Below, piece after piece: positions 9,150 to 17,616 of a DNA stretch of 64,000 bases. Source of the stretch: Sporosarcina sp. P2 (GTDB lineage: Bacteria > Bacillota > Bacilli > Bacillales_A > Planococcaceae); the NCBI RefSeq assembly GCF_002743255.1, contig NZ_PDYY01000006.1:62001-126000 (forward strand), in the 5' to 3' direction. Below the pieces are notes generated by a model. The model was not told the DNA's origin and did not search any database. It saw nothing but the letters and a program-made list of their open reading frames with translations. A program made the position numbers and the translations under genes. Within the stretch, counting starts at the first letter, position 1, and the number at the start of each line of letters is the position of its first letter.

Positions 9150-9974
9150 TTAAAAAGGCATGTTACTGAATGCTTGAACAACTTTGTCGATTTGAGTGGC
9201 CAAATAGGAAGCATCCTCTACAACTGGTCTAATTTTGCTTAATGACTCTCTTGCTCTTCGGATTACAGATGGTTTTGGTTGATTTCCAGATTCAATTAAA
9301 TTTGTTGCTTCTTCCACGAAATCAATAGCATCCTCTTTATCAGCAGCATTTTCAATTTTTGTATCTTTTAAAATGGCAATGAGTTCCTTTGCAAGTGATA
9401 AAAGTTCTTCATTGCTATTTTGGCTGTTATTTTGTTGATTAGCTTGAATGTTACCTGTTTCTGAAAAATTTAGTTGTCCTACGTTGCCTTGTATCAAAAC
9501 TCTAGCATTTGGTTTTTCGTCAATTCCCAATTCAATCGCCTTCTCTTCTAAATAATCTGTAATGTGATTGACTAGTAGTTTTACTACTTCTCTGTTAAAT
9601 TCACGAATACTATCGGCAATCTTTGCTCCTTTGTATGACGCATATGACCTTGAAACTGTGTCATATCTATCAAAGTTCTCTGTAATGTACTTTAATAGCT
9701 GATAGATAAACGCTATTTCTTCATTCACTTCTAAAGGGATGTTGAACTTTTCATTAAATCTCCGAGACTGAATGATCTCCTTTATGTCAAAGTTTACCGC
9801 ATTGTTTTTTTTTATGAAGTCAAAAAGGATTGGCTCATAATTTATATACTTAATAAACCTTTTCGCTAATCTCATTGCTTCATATGTATCTTGAGCATTT
9901 AGTAAATCGCCAGCAATTCTCCTGAATTGCCTAGACAGTACTTTAAATTCCTTTACATCGATGATTTTTTCCAA
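9150..9974 (-). CDS. Unrecognised accessory protein with a GNVGQ-type beta segment
   Basis: I do not recognise this 274-residue protein. Residues 1-150 are charged and helical. A short beta/polyN segment follows (RVLIQGNVGQLNFSETGNIQ, then NQQNNSQNSN), then a helical C-terminus. Segments of the type GNVGQ followed by N/Q-rich linkers occur in several bacterial conflict and effector-adaptor proteins, but that is a loose resemblance only. The start is TTG 9974, directly abutting the stop of the zinc-ribbon gene with GGGGTGA just before it, so the two are coupled. Likely cytoplasmic: no signal peptide or membrane helix. Confidence 0.6.
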   Translation of the reverse strand: MEKIIDVKEFKVLSRQFRRIAGDLLNAQDTYEAMRLAKRFIKYINYEPILFDFIKKNNAVNFDIKEIIQSRRFNEKFNIPLEVNEEIAFIYQLLKYITENFDRYDTVSRSYASYKGAKIADSIREFNREVVKLLVNHITDYLEEKAIELGIDEKPNARVLIQGNVGQLNFSETGNIQANQQNNSQNSNEELLSLAKELIAILKDTKIENAADKEDAIDFVEEATNLIESGNQPKPSVIRRARESLSKIRPVVEDASYLATQIDKVVQAFSNMPF

Positions 9975-10421
9975 TTAATTCACCCCGCAATAAGGACAAA
10001 ATGGTGTTATTGTCTTGGACAATAGTGAGAGTTTTGCCGTTCTATGACAACATAAAAACTCGATTTGCTCTAAGTCATCAATTTCAAACAATACCCTAGG
10101 TTGTTTAATTGCTAAAGGTTTTCCTCTCTTGAAAGTGAGGTTTTTGTTTTTCCTAGTACTTCGTTCAAAATCTTTAAATAAATCATTTAACATTTCCGTT
10201 GCTTCGTTCATAACAAGTGTCTCCGCATGTTCTATAATATCAGCAGTATAGTATGACAAAACAGGACTTGGAATCCCGCAGTTCGAACAAAACAACTCAA
10301 TTACGTCATCAGCTTGAACTTCTTGCGTGTGCAATTTAAAATCTTCGCCACATAACGAACACTTAAAAGAGCTAAAACCTTCAATATCGCTCTGCTTAGA
10401 AATAACAAAGTTCTTGCTCAT
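9975..10421 (-). CDS. Double zinc-ribbon protein, first gene of a two-gene cassette
   Basis: The start is taken at ATG 10421 (148 residues) because GGGGTG lies five bases before it; GTG 10427 is the alternative. Cys21-x2-Cys24 and Cys45-x2-Cys48 form one likely zinc ribbon. Cys124-Cys125-His126 and Cys142-x2-Cys145 at the very C-terminus may form a second. The middle is helical and charged (DLFKDFERSTRKNK). Its stop is immediately followed by the TTG start of the next gene. No family name is recognised. A nucleic-acid-binding or sensor role is a guess from the ribbons. Confidence 0.6.
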   Translation of the reverse strand: MSKNFVISKQSDIEGFSSFKCSLCGEDFKLHTQEVQADDVIELFCSNCGIPSPVLSYYTADIIEHAETLVMNEATEMLNDLFKDFERSTRKNKNLTFKRGKPLAIKQPRVLFEIDDLEQIEFLCCHRTAKLSLLSKTITPFCPYCGVN

Positions 10422-10427
10422 TTTCAC

Positions 10428-10694
10428 ACCCCATAATTTACATCATATTTCCATTTAGCTTATTATAATACAAGATTCAGGTTAGTGCATCTTATGATGT
10501 ACAAGTATATTACTATCGGAATAGGTATTAATTTGTTTCAGGTACCACTTTCCTTTACACCATTATTTGATAATTTCCCGATTCTACCCGAATATCAAGG
10601 AAGGTACCAGGTCTTCACACAAGTCTGAAACAATTCTGAATTAAACTAGAGTTGTGTGTGGACCTGGTACCAACCACTAAGTGTGCAAGGCGGT
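10428..10694. other. Intergenic region upstream of the zinc-ribbon cassette
   Basis: This 267-bp gap holds palindrome copy 2 and a half copy. It lies upstream of the zinc-ribbon gene and just downstream of the giant flagellin gene; the palindrome may terminate the latter. No gene was found. Confidence 0.5.
10603..10671. repeat. Palindromic element, copy 2
   Basis: GGTACCAGGTCTTCACACAA (10603-10622) pairs with TTGTGTGTGGACCTGGTACC (10652-10671), 18 of 20 positions, with a loop containing TCTGAA and AATTCTGAATT. A half copy starting GGTACCACTTTCCTTTACAC begins at 10541. The element could fold as a strong cruciform or terminator in either direction. Confidence 0.75.
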
Positions 10695-12770
10695 TTACTT
10701 CAACAACCCCAAAACCCCTTCTCTACGCTGCTTATCATGCCCAGCTAGCGTCTGCCCCACCTGCGTCAACATCTGTAACTTCGTACTATTCATCAATTCC
10801 TTCGCGATATCCACGTCTTCAATCCTGCTCAGCGCTGCCGTCATGCTTTCTTCTCCAACCCGTAAATTTGAAGCGATATGTTTCAGGCTGTTTTCTGCAG
10901 CTCCGATATTCCCCAGTTCGCCCAGTATGAAATTCATAGAACGGTCGGTGATCTCAAGTCCTTTTGCTGCATGCTCTGCTGTGCGCACACAAACGGCACT
11001 TATGTCGACAAGCATGTTATCGAATGACGCGATATTGAGTACTTGATGATTGCCTGCGTTGCCACCAGTCTGGAAGGTGTAGGAATTGTCAGCGTAGTGG
11101 ATTCCCTGTCTGATCTGATAGTCAGCGCTAATTGTGTTTCTGCCGGCCGTCAGTGTGACCTCGCTGTTGGTCAGGGTAATTCTACTACCGCTGATTTCGT
11201 ATTGATCGGGTGTAAGTGCTTGTCCGTTCAGGCGGATTTCCTGAGAGTCTGGCACGACTTCAGCATCCGGTAGCGCGCTGCCTGTTTCATGATCGCAGTA
11301 CGCTGTGTCGTCTGTGAGTAACGGATTTACGAGCAGTTCCATACTGAGTGGTTCGGTATAGAGTACTTCCATTTCGTATTTAACTTTGCCGAACACTGCA
11401 TCCGGCCGTGCGTCGCCTACGAGACTAACTACTCCGTTTTCAAACAGATAGCCGTGACCATTTTCGTCAACAGCCGGTGGAATTTCGATGCCCCCTATCG
11501 AAACCCTGTGAACTGATGATCCCTCCGGTACTGCAGCGCTCAATGAAGATTCTGGCACCGAATAGACACGGAAGGATCCCGCTGTGTCATCTGCCGTAGG
11601 GCGATAGCTACCGTGAAGTGATACAAGGTTTGTTTCGGAATTGATGGTATAGCCATTCTCTGCGTCATATGGTATTTCCTGAATACCTTTGAATACTTTC
11701 AACCCTTTTACATTGCCGTCTCCCTCCACTCCATAAGAAGAAGCACCCGCACCGAGTGGAATATCATAAGAATTATTGTATAGGTTGACTGGGCCTGACT
11801 CGGTCACGAACGTCACGGAAATCCTCGGCAGTAGCAGTGATGAATCATTCGCGTCCGGGCGGCTGTCACCGTATATTTCTACCGCATTCGTCTGTTTGTT
11901 ATAGTAGAAGCCGTCCTGTTTTGTCTCATCGTAGGCTATTGTTCTACCAGCGATCGTGACGTTCAACGTCGAAGGAAAACCTGGACTGTCAGGATTATAT
12001 AGTTCGGGTTTGGCGTTCAGTGGGATTTCCAGTTTTTCATCGTGTTTCACTGGATCTTCGAGCACAGTTACCATACGGACAAAGTATTCGTCTCCAACAT
12101 TCGGACGGCTGTTGCCGAACAGCTCAATCGTATTTGTAATCGCATTATACTGAAAGCCGTTAGTGGCGGAGTATGTTATTTCCTTTTCTCCACGGAACAC
12201 ACGTATGGAATTCGGTGCGTTGGCATCTCCGAGATTAAACACGTCCGGCTTCGTTGATCCAAGCGGAATTCCATATACATCTTTGCTGGTACTGCTGCTG
12301 CTGTGGTCCGTAATATACTCATAGAGAACGCTCTCACTGGCTGATACATCCGGCCGGCTGTTGCCATAAATGCTAATACGGCGGGTTGCAGAGTCATACG
12401 TGTAGCCGTCTGTCATCGATACGTCATAAGCAAGCTTCCGTCCACCTACATAAAGTTCCAATGACTTTGGCAGCGATGGATCGGCAGTATTCAGATTGTA
12501 TGTATCAATTTCAGCCGGCAAGACGTACGTTTGAACACTGCGGTCGCCGTCACTATCAGGAACATATGTAATACTGACCGATTCATTATAGGCGGGACGT
12601 AAATCACCGTAAAACTCCGCTTTTCCCTTTACTTTGTCTATGTATACACCCGTCGTGTTTTCCGGATCAGCTGGCCGCTCCGCTAAATAATGCTCCCTCG
12701 CAACCGTGCCCTTCCCGTCTATTTGAATTCTCAAAGACATCGGTCCTGGTTCGCTGTTCACATTATACAA
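10695..12770 (-). pseudogene. Giant flagellin, C-terminal fragment with repeated modules
   Basis: The fragment continues in the same frame after the TAG; its apparent start is a TTG at 12770. It holds five to six diverged beta modules of roughly 85-95 residues, each ending in a variant of YG(N/D)SRP(D/N) (EFYGDLRP, SIYGNSRPD, ELFGNSRPN, EIYGDSRPD, SLHGSYRP, SLVGDARPD). It closes with a flagellin C-terminal domain: ALSRIEDVDIAKELM and GVLGLLK, comparable to SRIRDVDMAKEMM and GVLQLLR in Hag. The modules were probably surface-exposed on a filament. Without the N-terminal part this piece could not assemble. Confidence 0.7.
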
Positions 12771-12794
12771 CTGCGCCTGCGAAGGTATCGTCTC

Positions 12795-14096
12795 CTAATG
12801 AAATGCCGCACCGCTTCCTCTTATGAATTGGAATGTATAGTAATCCTGCGCATCGTCTTCACTATTCGGATCAAATCCGATCTTTGCATGTTCATGTAAA
12901 GTAATCTGGCTGCCGTTAACCGTATAATAACCATTCTCCGGTCTTGTACCTGTTCCATCCCAGTATGTCAGCTGCTGCGGACCGCTATCTGTCACTTTAT
13001 GCAAGACAAGCGAAGCATCTACTTCATTCATCCGGTAAAGATCTGGTGTGCCGCCAAGAGAGACCGTGTTGTTTACAGGGGGCAGATTCAGTTTGTCCGT
13101 GTTCGGAATCATGGAAACCGGGGCACTGACCGAACCATTTTGTGTATTGATCACCACTTTGGAAATGTTACCGTCTGAATCGGAAAATGCAAATGACAAT
13201 TTCCCCTCTGAATCTGCTGAAGGCGCAAAATTATATCCATGAAGACCGTCTGCTGTATTATAATTCGAATAGGATCGCACTGCGGTCCAGTCGCTTCCCG
13301 ACCGTTTCTGCAACTGTAGACTGGAATTGAACATTTCCAGCCGATAATCCCCCGCTTCTTTGCGAGTATCCGCTGCAACAGTATCAGCATCTATTCTTGG
13401 ATCGGCACTGCCGTCTGCAGGCACACTGTACTGCTGTCCATCCCGCGTCGATTGAAACACAATAGTCTCACCGTCCGCTGACCACCTGGGCATTTGATCC
13501 ATCACAGTCGTCGCTTTTCCACTGGCAGGCGGATAAGATGCAGTTACTTCCTCCACTATGCGCGAATTTGATCCGACTTTGGCTTGTTTTGTATACGAAC
13601 TCGGCTCTATTTTTGCAGTATTACTTCCGGATACCGCATTTCCACCGGCCGGCACTGTCAGGGCTGAACGATCCACCGTCACGTAGCGGTCTGCAAAAAC
13701 ATACTCGCCCGATACTGTATTCGTCAGCAATTTATGTGTATTAAACTCCGTATTATGTACAATATCCCGTAAATTCTTCTTCAATTCATCGATCTCATTC
13801 TGAACAATAAGTGTATCTGCCGAATTGGGATCAGACTGTACATCCGTATTCGTTCCGTTCATGGCCTGAATCGTCAGTTCACGAATCCGCTGCACCACAT
13901 CTGTCAGCTCTTGCATCGCTGCATCTGCCGTCTGTACTAGCGACTGCGCATCCTGCACATTCTGCAAGGCCTGACGAGATCCACGCTGTAGTGCCCGCAA
14001 CTTTTCACTGATTGCAAGACCCGAAGCATCCACCGCTGCAGACGTAATCCGCTTCCCGCTCGACAGCTTCCCCAATCGATTTCTCCAAGCGCTCAT
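12795..14096 (-). pseudogene. Giant flagellin, N-terminal fragment (after the frameshift, up to TAG)
   Basis: This 433-codon piece carries most of the N-terminal flagellin domain: KLSSGKRITSAAVDASGLAI, the coiled-coil heptads around QNVQDAQSLVQTADAAMQEL and the N-terminal bundle up to NTEFNTHKLL. It then enters the variable part. A WD40-like PD40/TolB-type motif (RWSADGETIVFQSTRDG) sits near residue 205, which is unusual in a flagellin. Apparent start ATG 14096 is only where the shifted frame meets a Met; the natural start is 14151. The frame continues beyond the TAG without a shift. Confidence 0.7.
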
Positions 14097-14151
14097 TCGC
14101 CTGATTCATATTTCGCTGTAAACCAAACGATCCGTTTTTGATGAGCATCAT

Positions 14152-14435
14152 ATATAGTCCTCCGCGCATTTGATATGTTTATTATTTCTTAGTATGTATT
14201 TGGATATATAGGATTGATATAGGTATTATATCGGTTGTAAATGGAGATTTTTTACTGTTAACAGGATTTTCTTAGGAGGCTAATTAAAGTAGTGGTCTAC
14301 TGAAGATAGAAGAAGTTCAAATATGCACGTTTATAATGTTGCTAGTTATCGAAACTACAAAATCTACTTTACACATGATTATATTTAGCAAATCAGATAT
14401 AACAAGAACAAATATTCGTAAGGCGGTGTAGTGCA
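14152..14435. other. Divergent control region between flagellin and endonuclease genes
   Basis: A 284-bp AT-rich gap with the sigma-D promoter for the leftward flagellin gene (14228-14254). No second promoter for the rightward endonuclease is obvious. Confidence 0.5.
14228..14254 (-). promoter_or_regulatory. Sigma-D promoter of the giant flagellin gene
   Basis: On the minus strand TAAA (14254-14251) is followed by a 15-base spacer and ACCGATAT (14235-14228). This matches the flagellar sigma-D consensus TAAA-N15-GCCGATAT except for one base. It lies about 75 bp before ATG 14151, so the gene is, or was, a class III flagellar gene. Confidence 0.75.
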
Positions 14436-15023
14436 ATGGATCAACAGTTTAATTTCTATACTCGGATTTGTGGGAAATTACTCGGAGATGGTTGCATGAC
14501 AAAACAAGGAAATAGAAAGCCAAGGTTTCAATTCATGCACCGAACAGAAGATTTCGGGTCGGCACAGTACTGTTATGAACGCTTGCAAGAATTCCTGCCC
14601 CTCTCGCCGCCAACCTACTCAAAAGTCGTCGATACACGTCTAATTAAACAATACTCGGAAAGATATATAGTACAATCGAGAACGCATCTAACCATCACCA
14701 ATCTATACGCAACTTGGTATCCACAAAGAAAAAAAGTCATTCCATTCGATTTCCTTAAATCTTATTTAAATGAGGAAGCATTATCCTGGTGGTACCAAGA
14801 CGACGGTCATGTGAAAATAGTTAATGGAACCATGAACAAAATTATACTTTCTACCGACAGCTTTACTGCATTGGAAAATGAACAACTGATTCAACTGCTG
14901 TTCAAGAAGTTCAAACTGCGCTTTTCAGTAGATGGACAAAACCGACTCATACTCTATAATCAGTTCCAAATCATCTACTTTCTCAAACTGGTTTCTCCAT
15001 GGCTGAGCCCTGCGATGAAATGA
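14436..15023 (+). pseudogene. LAGLIDADG homing endonuclease, 5' part
   Basis: The 195-codon frame has two LAGLIDADG-type motifs: CGKLLGDGC (12-20) and LSWWYQDDG (116-124), as in single-chain or LAGLIDADG_2 endonucleases that cut DNA at long sites. GGCGG lies a few bases before ATG 14436. The frame ends at a TGA (15021-15023) created by a 5-bp tandem duplication ATGAA/ATGAA (15015-15024). With one copy the protein would continue as SPAMKRKAAI into the next frame. It lies divergent to the broken giant flagellin gene. Both catalytic Asp residues are present, so the nuclease core could still be active. Confidence 0.7.
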
Positions 15024-15349
15024 AACGCAAGGCTGCTATCATGCTGCCATTAAAACCTATCGCCAAGAGAACAACTGTATACCTGCCACCCACGATCAAC
15101 TTACGGAAGCCGACTGCTGAAATCAATGACAAACTAGTTAGGCTTCATTCACTTTTGTGCGAAGAGAAAAAATCAGTCTGTCTTCACACGATATTTAAAG
15201 AGTTTGAGCAACTATTGTCTGTTGAGGACATGACGAGAGTTGGATATCAAATTGTTATTCAAGAGTCTCATCGTGATTTGTTGGCTAGGGTTCGTCAGCA
15301 GACTGGGTTGTCTGTTAGCTTGTTAGTGAGTTATTGTTTTATCGCTTAA
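14999..15349 (+). pseudogene. LAGLIDADG homing endonuclease, 3' part after the frameshift
   Basis: This 116-codon frame overlaps the 5' part and starts with KRKAAIMLPLKPIAKRTTVYL after the duplication. It has a basic LPLKPIAKRTTVYLP segment and a C-terminal helix pair, which could be a DNA-binding extension. Repaired, the whole enzyme would have about 300 residues. ATG 14999 could allow re-initiation by coupling, but no ribosome site stands out, and the restored single frame is the simpler reading. The gene ends before the convergent pseC. Confidence 0.6.
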
Positions 15350-15427
15350 GTTTGCAAATCTTTTCTATCTTTCTTCATTCAAGTCCAGCCTTATTTCAAA
15401 AAACGTAAAGATATCTTAGATTCGTTC

Positions 15428-16573
15428 TTAAGTTATAGCTTGTTTTAACGCACAGACAACAAATTCAACATCCACTTCAGTCATCTCAGGAAATACAGGC
15501 AATGTTAATGCACGCTCATACAATTCTTCTGCGACAGGACATTGACCCTTTTCATACCCTAAATCACGATAGTAAGGATGCCAGTACACAGGAATATAAT
15601 GCACATGTACGCCTATATTTGCATTACGCATTTCATCAAAAACTTGCCTTCTGGATTTACAAACAATCTGTTCATCCAATTGAATCATATACAAATGCCA
15701 TCCTGATTCTGTATCTTCTAATTGCTTCGGTAGGATAATTCCTGAAATATTCGCTAGCTTTTCATTGTAAAGTCCAGCAATTTCACGTCTGCGTTCGACA
15801 AATTGATTCAACTTGTTCAATTGTGATAAACCAAGTGCAGCCTGTATATCATTCATCCGGTAATTAAAGCCTAGTTCAGTCATTTCATAATACCAGTCCC
15901 CCTGTTCCATCGAGTAGGGTGTTTTACTAATTCCATGACTTCTAAATAATTTCAGCTTTTCATAATACACTTCAGAATTTGTTGTGATGATACCACCTTC
16001 ACCTGTTGTAATCGGTTTAACTGGGTGGAAGCTAAACATCGTCATCTGGGCTTGTGATCCTACCCTACAGCCTTTATAAGAGGCACCTAGTGAATGCGCT
16101 CCATCTTCAATAATCACTAATTCATTCTCTTCGGCTATATCCATGAATAGATCCAACTCTACAGGCTGACCTGTAAAATCTACTGGCATAATGGCTTTTG
16201 TTTTAGACGTGATTTTTTTGCGAACTTCATGCGGATCCAAATTATATGTGTTCTCATCTATATCAGCAAAGATCGGCGTTCCACCACAGTAGAGCACTGC
16301 ATTGGATGTAGCAGCAAACGTAATCGGGGTCGTAATAACCTCATCACCCTCACCAATACCAGCCGCATAGCAAGCTCCGTGTAATGCAGCTGTACCATTT
16401 GCAAACGCAACTGCATATTTGGCACCAACATAATTAGCTACTGCATGTTCGAATTCCTCTACTCTCGGCCCTTGTGTTAAAAAAGGCGACTGTAATGTTT
16501 CCACTACAGCCGCAATGTCCATTTCATCTACTGATTGTTTACCATAGGATAAGAAGTTCTCTCGCTTTTTCAT
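15428..16573 (-). CDS. pseC: UDP-4-amino-4,6-dideoxy-N-acetyl-beta-L-altrosamine transaminase
   Basis: This DegT/DnrJ/EryC1-family aminotransferase is the second step of pseudaminic acid synthesis, converting the PseB 4-keto product to a 4-amino sugar with PLP and glutamate. FSFHPVKPITTGEGG carries the PLP lysine, and SPFLTQGPRVEEFE and NGTAALHGA are family features. I chose ATG 16573 (381 residues): it overlaps the pseI stop by four bases and has GGGAG upstream, while the longer frame from 16588 would sit inside pseI. It is the last gene of the glycosylation operon and is convergent with the broken endonuclease. Confidence 0.9.
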   Translation of the reverse strand: MKKRENFLSYGKQSVDEMDIAAVVETLQSPFLTQGPRVEEFEHAVANYVGAKYAVAFANGTAALHGACYAAGIGEGDEVITTPITFAATSNAVLYCGGTPIFADIDENTYNLDPHEVRKKITSKTKAIMPVDFTGQPVELDLFMDIAEENELVIIEDGAHSLGASYKGCRVGSQAQMTMFSFHPVKPITTGEGGIITTNSEVYYEKLKLFRSHGISKTPYSMEQGDWYYEMTELGFNYRMNDIQAALGLSQLNKLNQFVERRREIAGLYNEKLANISGIILPKQLEDTESGWHLYMIQLDEQIVCKSRRQVFDEMRNANIGVHVHYIPVYWHPYYRDLGYEKGQCPVAEELYERALTLPVFPEMTEVDVEFVVCALKQAIT

Positions 16574-17616
16574 AACAGCAACTCCCAACTAAGTGGTGTG
16601 CCTTTCACAACATCCACTTTAATCGTTTTCCCTACTACCAAATCCAAATACTTTGGGGCTAAACCATGGCCTGGTCGAATAATACGCACATTATCAGTAG
16701 TCAACACATCACCCGCTCGCAAATCTTCCCCAATATACAACGAACGTCGATGTTCCAATGAAGGCACTTCTGCATCTGTAGGCCCATATTGTATCTTCCC
16801 CATACTTTGCCAAGCGCGTTCAGACTCTTCTACAAGCAACTTTAACTCATGCGGCTCCATCGAAAACGCTGCATCTACGCCACCGTCTTCACGTGATGTA
16901 GTGAAATGCTTTTCAATAACAGAAGCCCCTAACGCAACTGCGGCAATCGATGTTCCTACGCCCATCGTATGATCCGATAAACCAACCTCTGTTCTGAATA
17001 ACTGTTGCAGATGTGGAATCGTCAGCAAATTCGAGTTTGCAGGTGTCGCAGGATACGTACTCGTACATTTCAATAAAATCAATTGTTCATTGCCTTGTGA
17101 GCTAACAGCTTGAACCATTTCATCCAGCTCCGCCACACTCGCCATGCCTGTTGAAACAATGATTGGCTTCCCTGTTGCGGCTACTTTTCGTATCAATGGC
17201 AAATCGACGTTTTCGAAAGAAGCAATCTTATAGGCTGGCACATCCAACGTCTCTAGGAAATCAACTGCTATCTCATCAAAAGGAGAACTGAATCCTAGAA
17301 TGCCATGTTCTTTACAACGAGCAAAAATGGCTTCATGCCACCCCCACGGGGTATACGCTTCCTGATACAAACTATACAGCGATTGACCCTTCCATAAATT
17401 CGTATCGCTCTCGATGAAGAACTCACCTGTATGTATATCGAGTGTCATCGTGTCGGGTGTGTACGTTTGCAACTTCACCGCATCCACTCCTGCTTCAGCC
17501 GCCAAATCCACAAGATGCAACGCACGTTCCAATGATTGATTATGATTTCCAGACATCTCCGCGATAATGAACGGTTTTGCCTGTACTCCAATTTCACGAC
17601 CTGCTATATGTATCAT
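16570..17616 (-). CDS. pseI: Pseudaminic acid synthase
   Basis: This NeuB-family enzyme condenses 2,4-diacetamido-2,4,6-trideoxy-L-altrose with phosphoenolpyruvate to give pseudaminic acid. The TIM-barrel part has PFIIAEMSGNHNQSLERAL, DAVKLQTYTPDT and SSPFDE. GLSDHTMG and EKHFTTSREDGGVDAAFS follow, then a C-terminal antifreeze-like SAF domain (RRSLYIGEDLRAGD, IRPGHGL). ATG 17616 (348 residues) overlaps the pseG stop by four bases; the longer frame to 17703 is just pseG antisense-frame sequence. SGNHNQSLE is typical of PseI, whereas sialic-acid or legionaminic synthases read differently. Confidence 0.92.
   Translation of the reverse strand: MIHIAGREIGVQAKPFIIAEMSGNHNQSLERALHLVDLAAEAGVDAVKLQTYTPDTMTLDIHTGEFFIESDTNLWKGQSLYSLYQEAYTPWGWHEAIFARCKEHGILGFSSPFDEIAVDFLETLDVPAYKIASFENVDLPLIRKVAATGKPIIVSTGMASVAELDEMVQAVSSQGNEQLILLKCTSTYPATPANSNLLTIPHLQQLFRTEVGLSDHTMGVGTSIAAVALGASVIEKHFTTSREDGGVDAAFSMEPHELKLLVEESERAWQSMGKIQYGPTDAEVPSLEHRRSLYIGEDLRAGDVLTTDNVRIIRPGHGLAPKYLDLVVGKTIKVDVVKGTPLSWELLL

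Larger units (their letters stand above)
10695..14151 (-). pseudogene. Giant flagellin gene with frameshift and in-frame stop
   Basis: Read from ATG 14151 (GGAGGA six bases upstream), the first 26 codons give a normal flagellin N-terminus (MMLIKNGSFGLQRNMNQANE..., ending RLEKSI). The frame is then lost at a run of four Cs on the plus strand (14070-14073, four Gs in the message); three would restore KSI-GKLSSGKRI, matching NIEKLSSGLKI in Hag. A second lesion is an in-frame TAG at 12795-12797. Repaired, the protein would be about 1151 residues, over three times the length of Hag, with conserved D0/D1 ends and a very large middle. A sigma-D promoter lies upstream. Sequencing error could explain the homopolymer slip but less easily the nonsense codon. 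Either the gene is decaying or it is phase-variable. Confidence 0.8.

Noticed and set aside
12795..12797. Programmed amber readthrough in the giant flagellin
   Set aside because: No pyrrolysine or recoding signal is evident, and a second lesion (frameshift) exists; simple decay is more likely.
12795..14096. Separate intact flagellin-like gene starting at 14096
   Set aside because: Its start falls after the conserved flagellin N-terminus, which is encoded in another frame from 14151; the C-terminal domain is missing.
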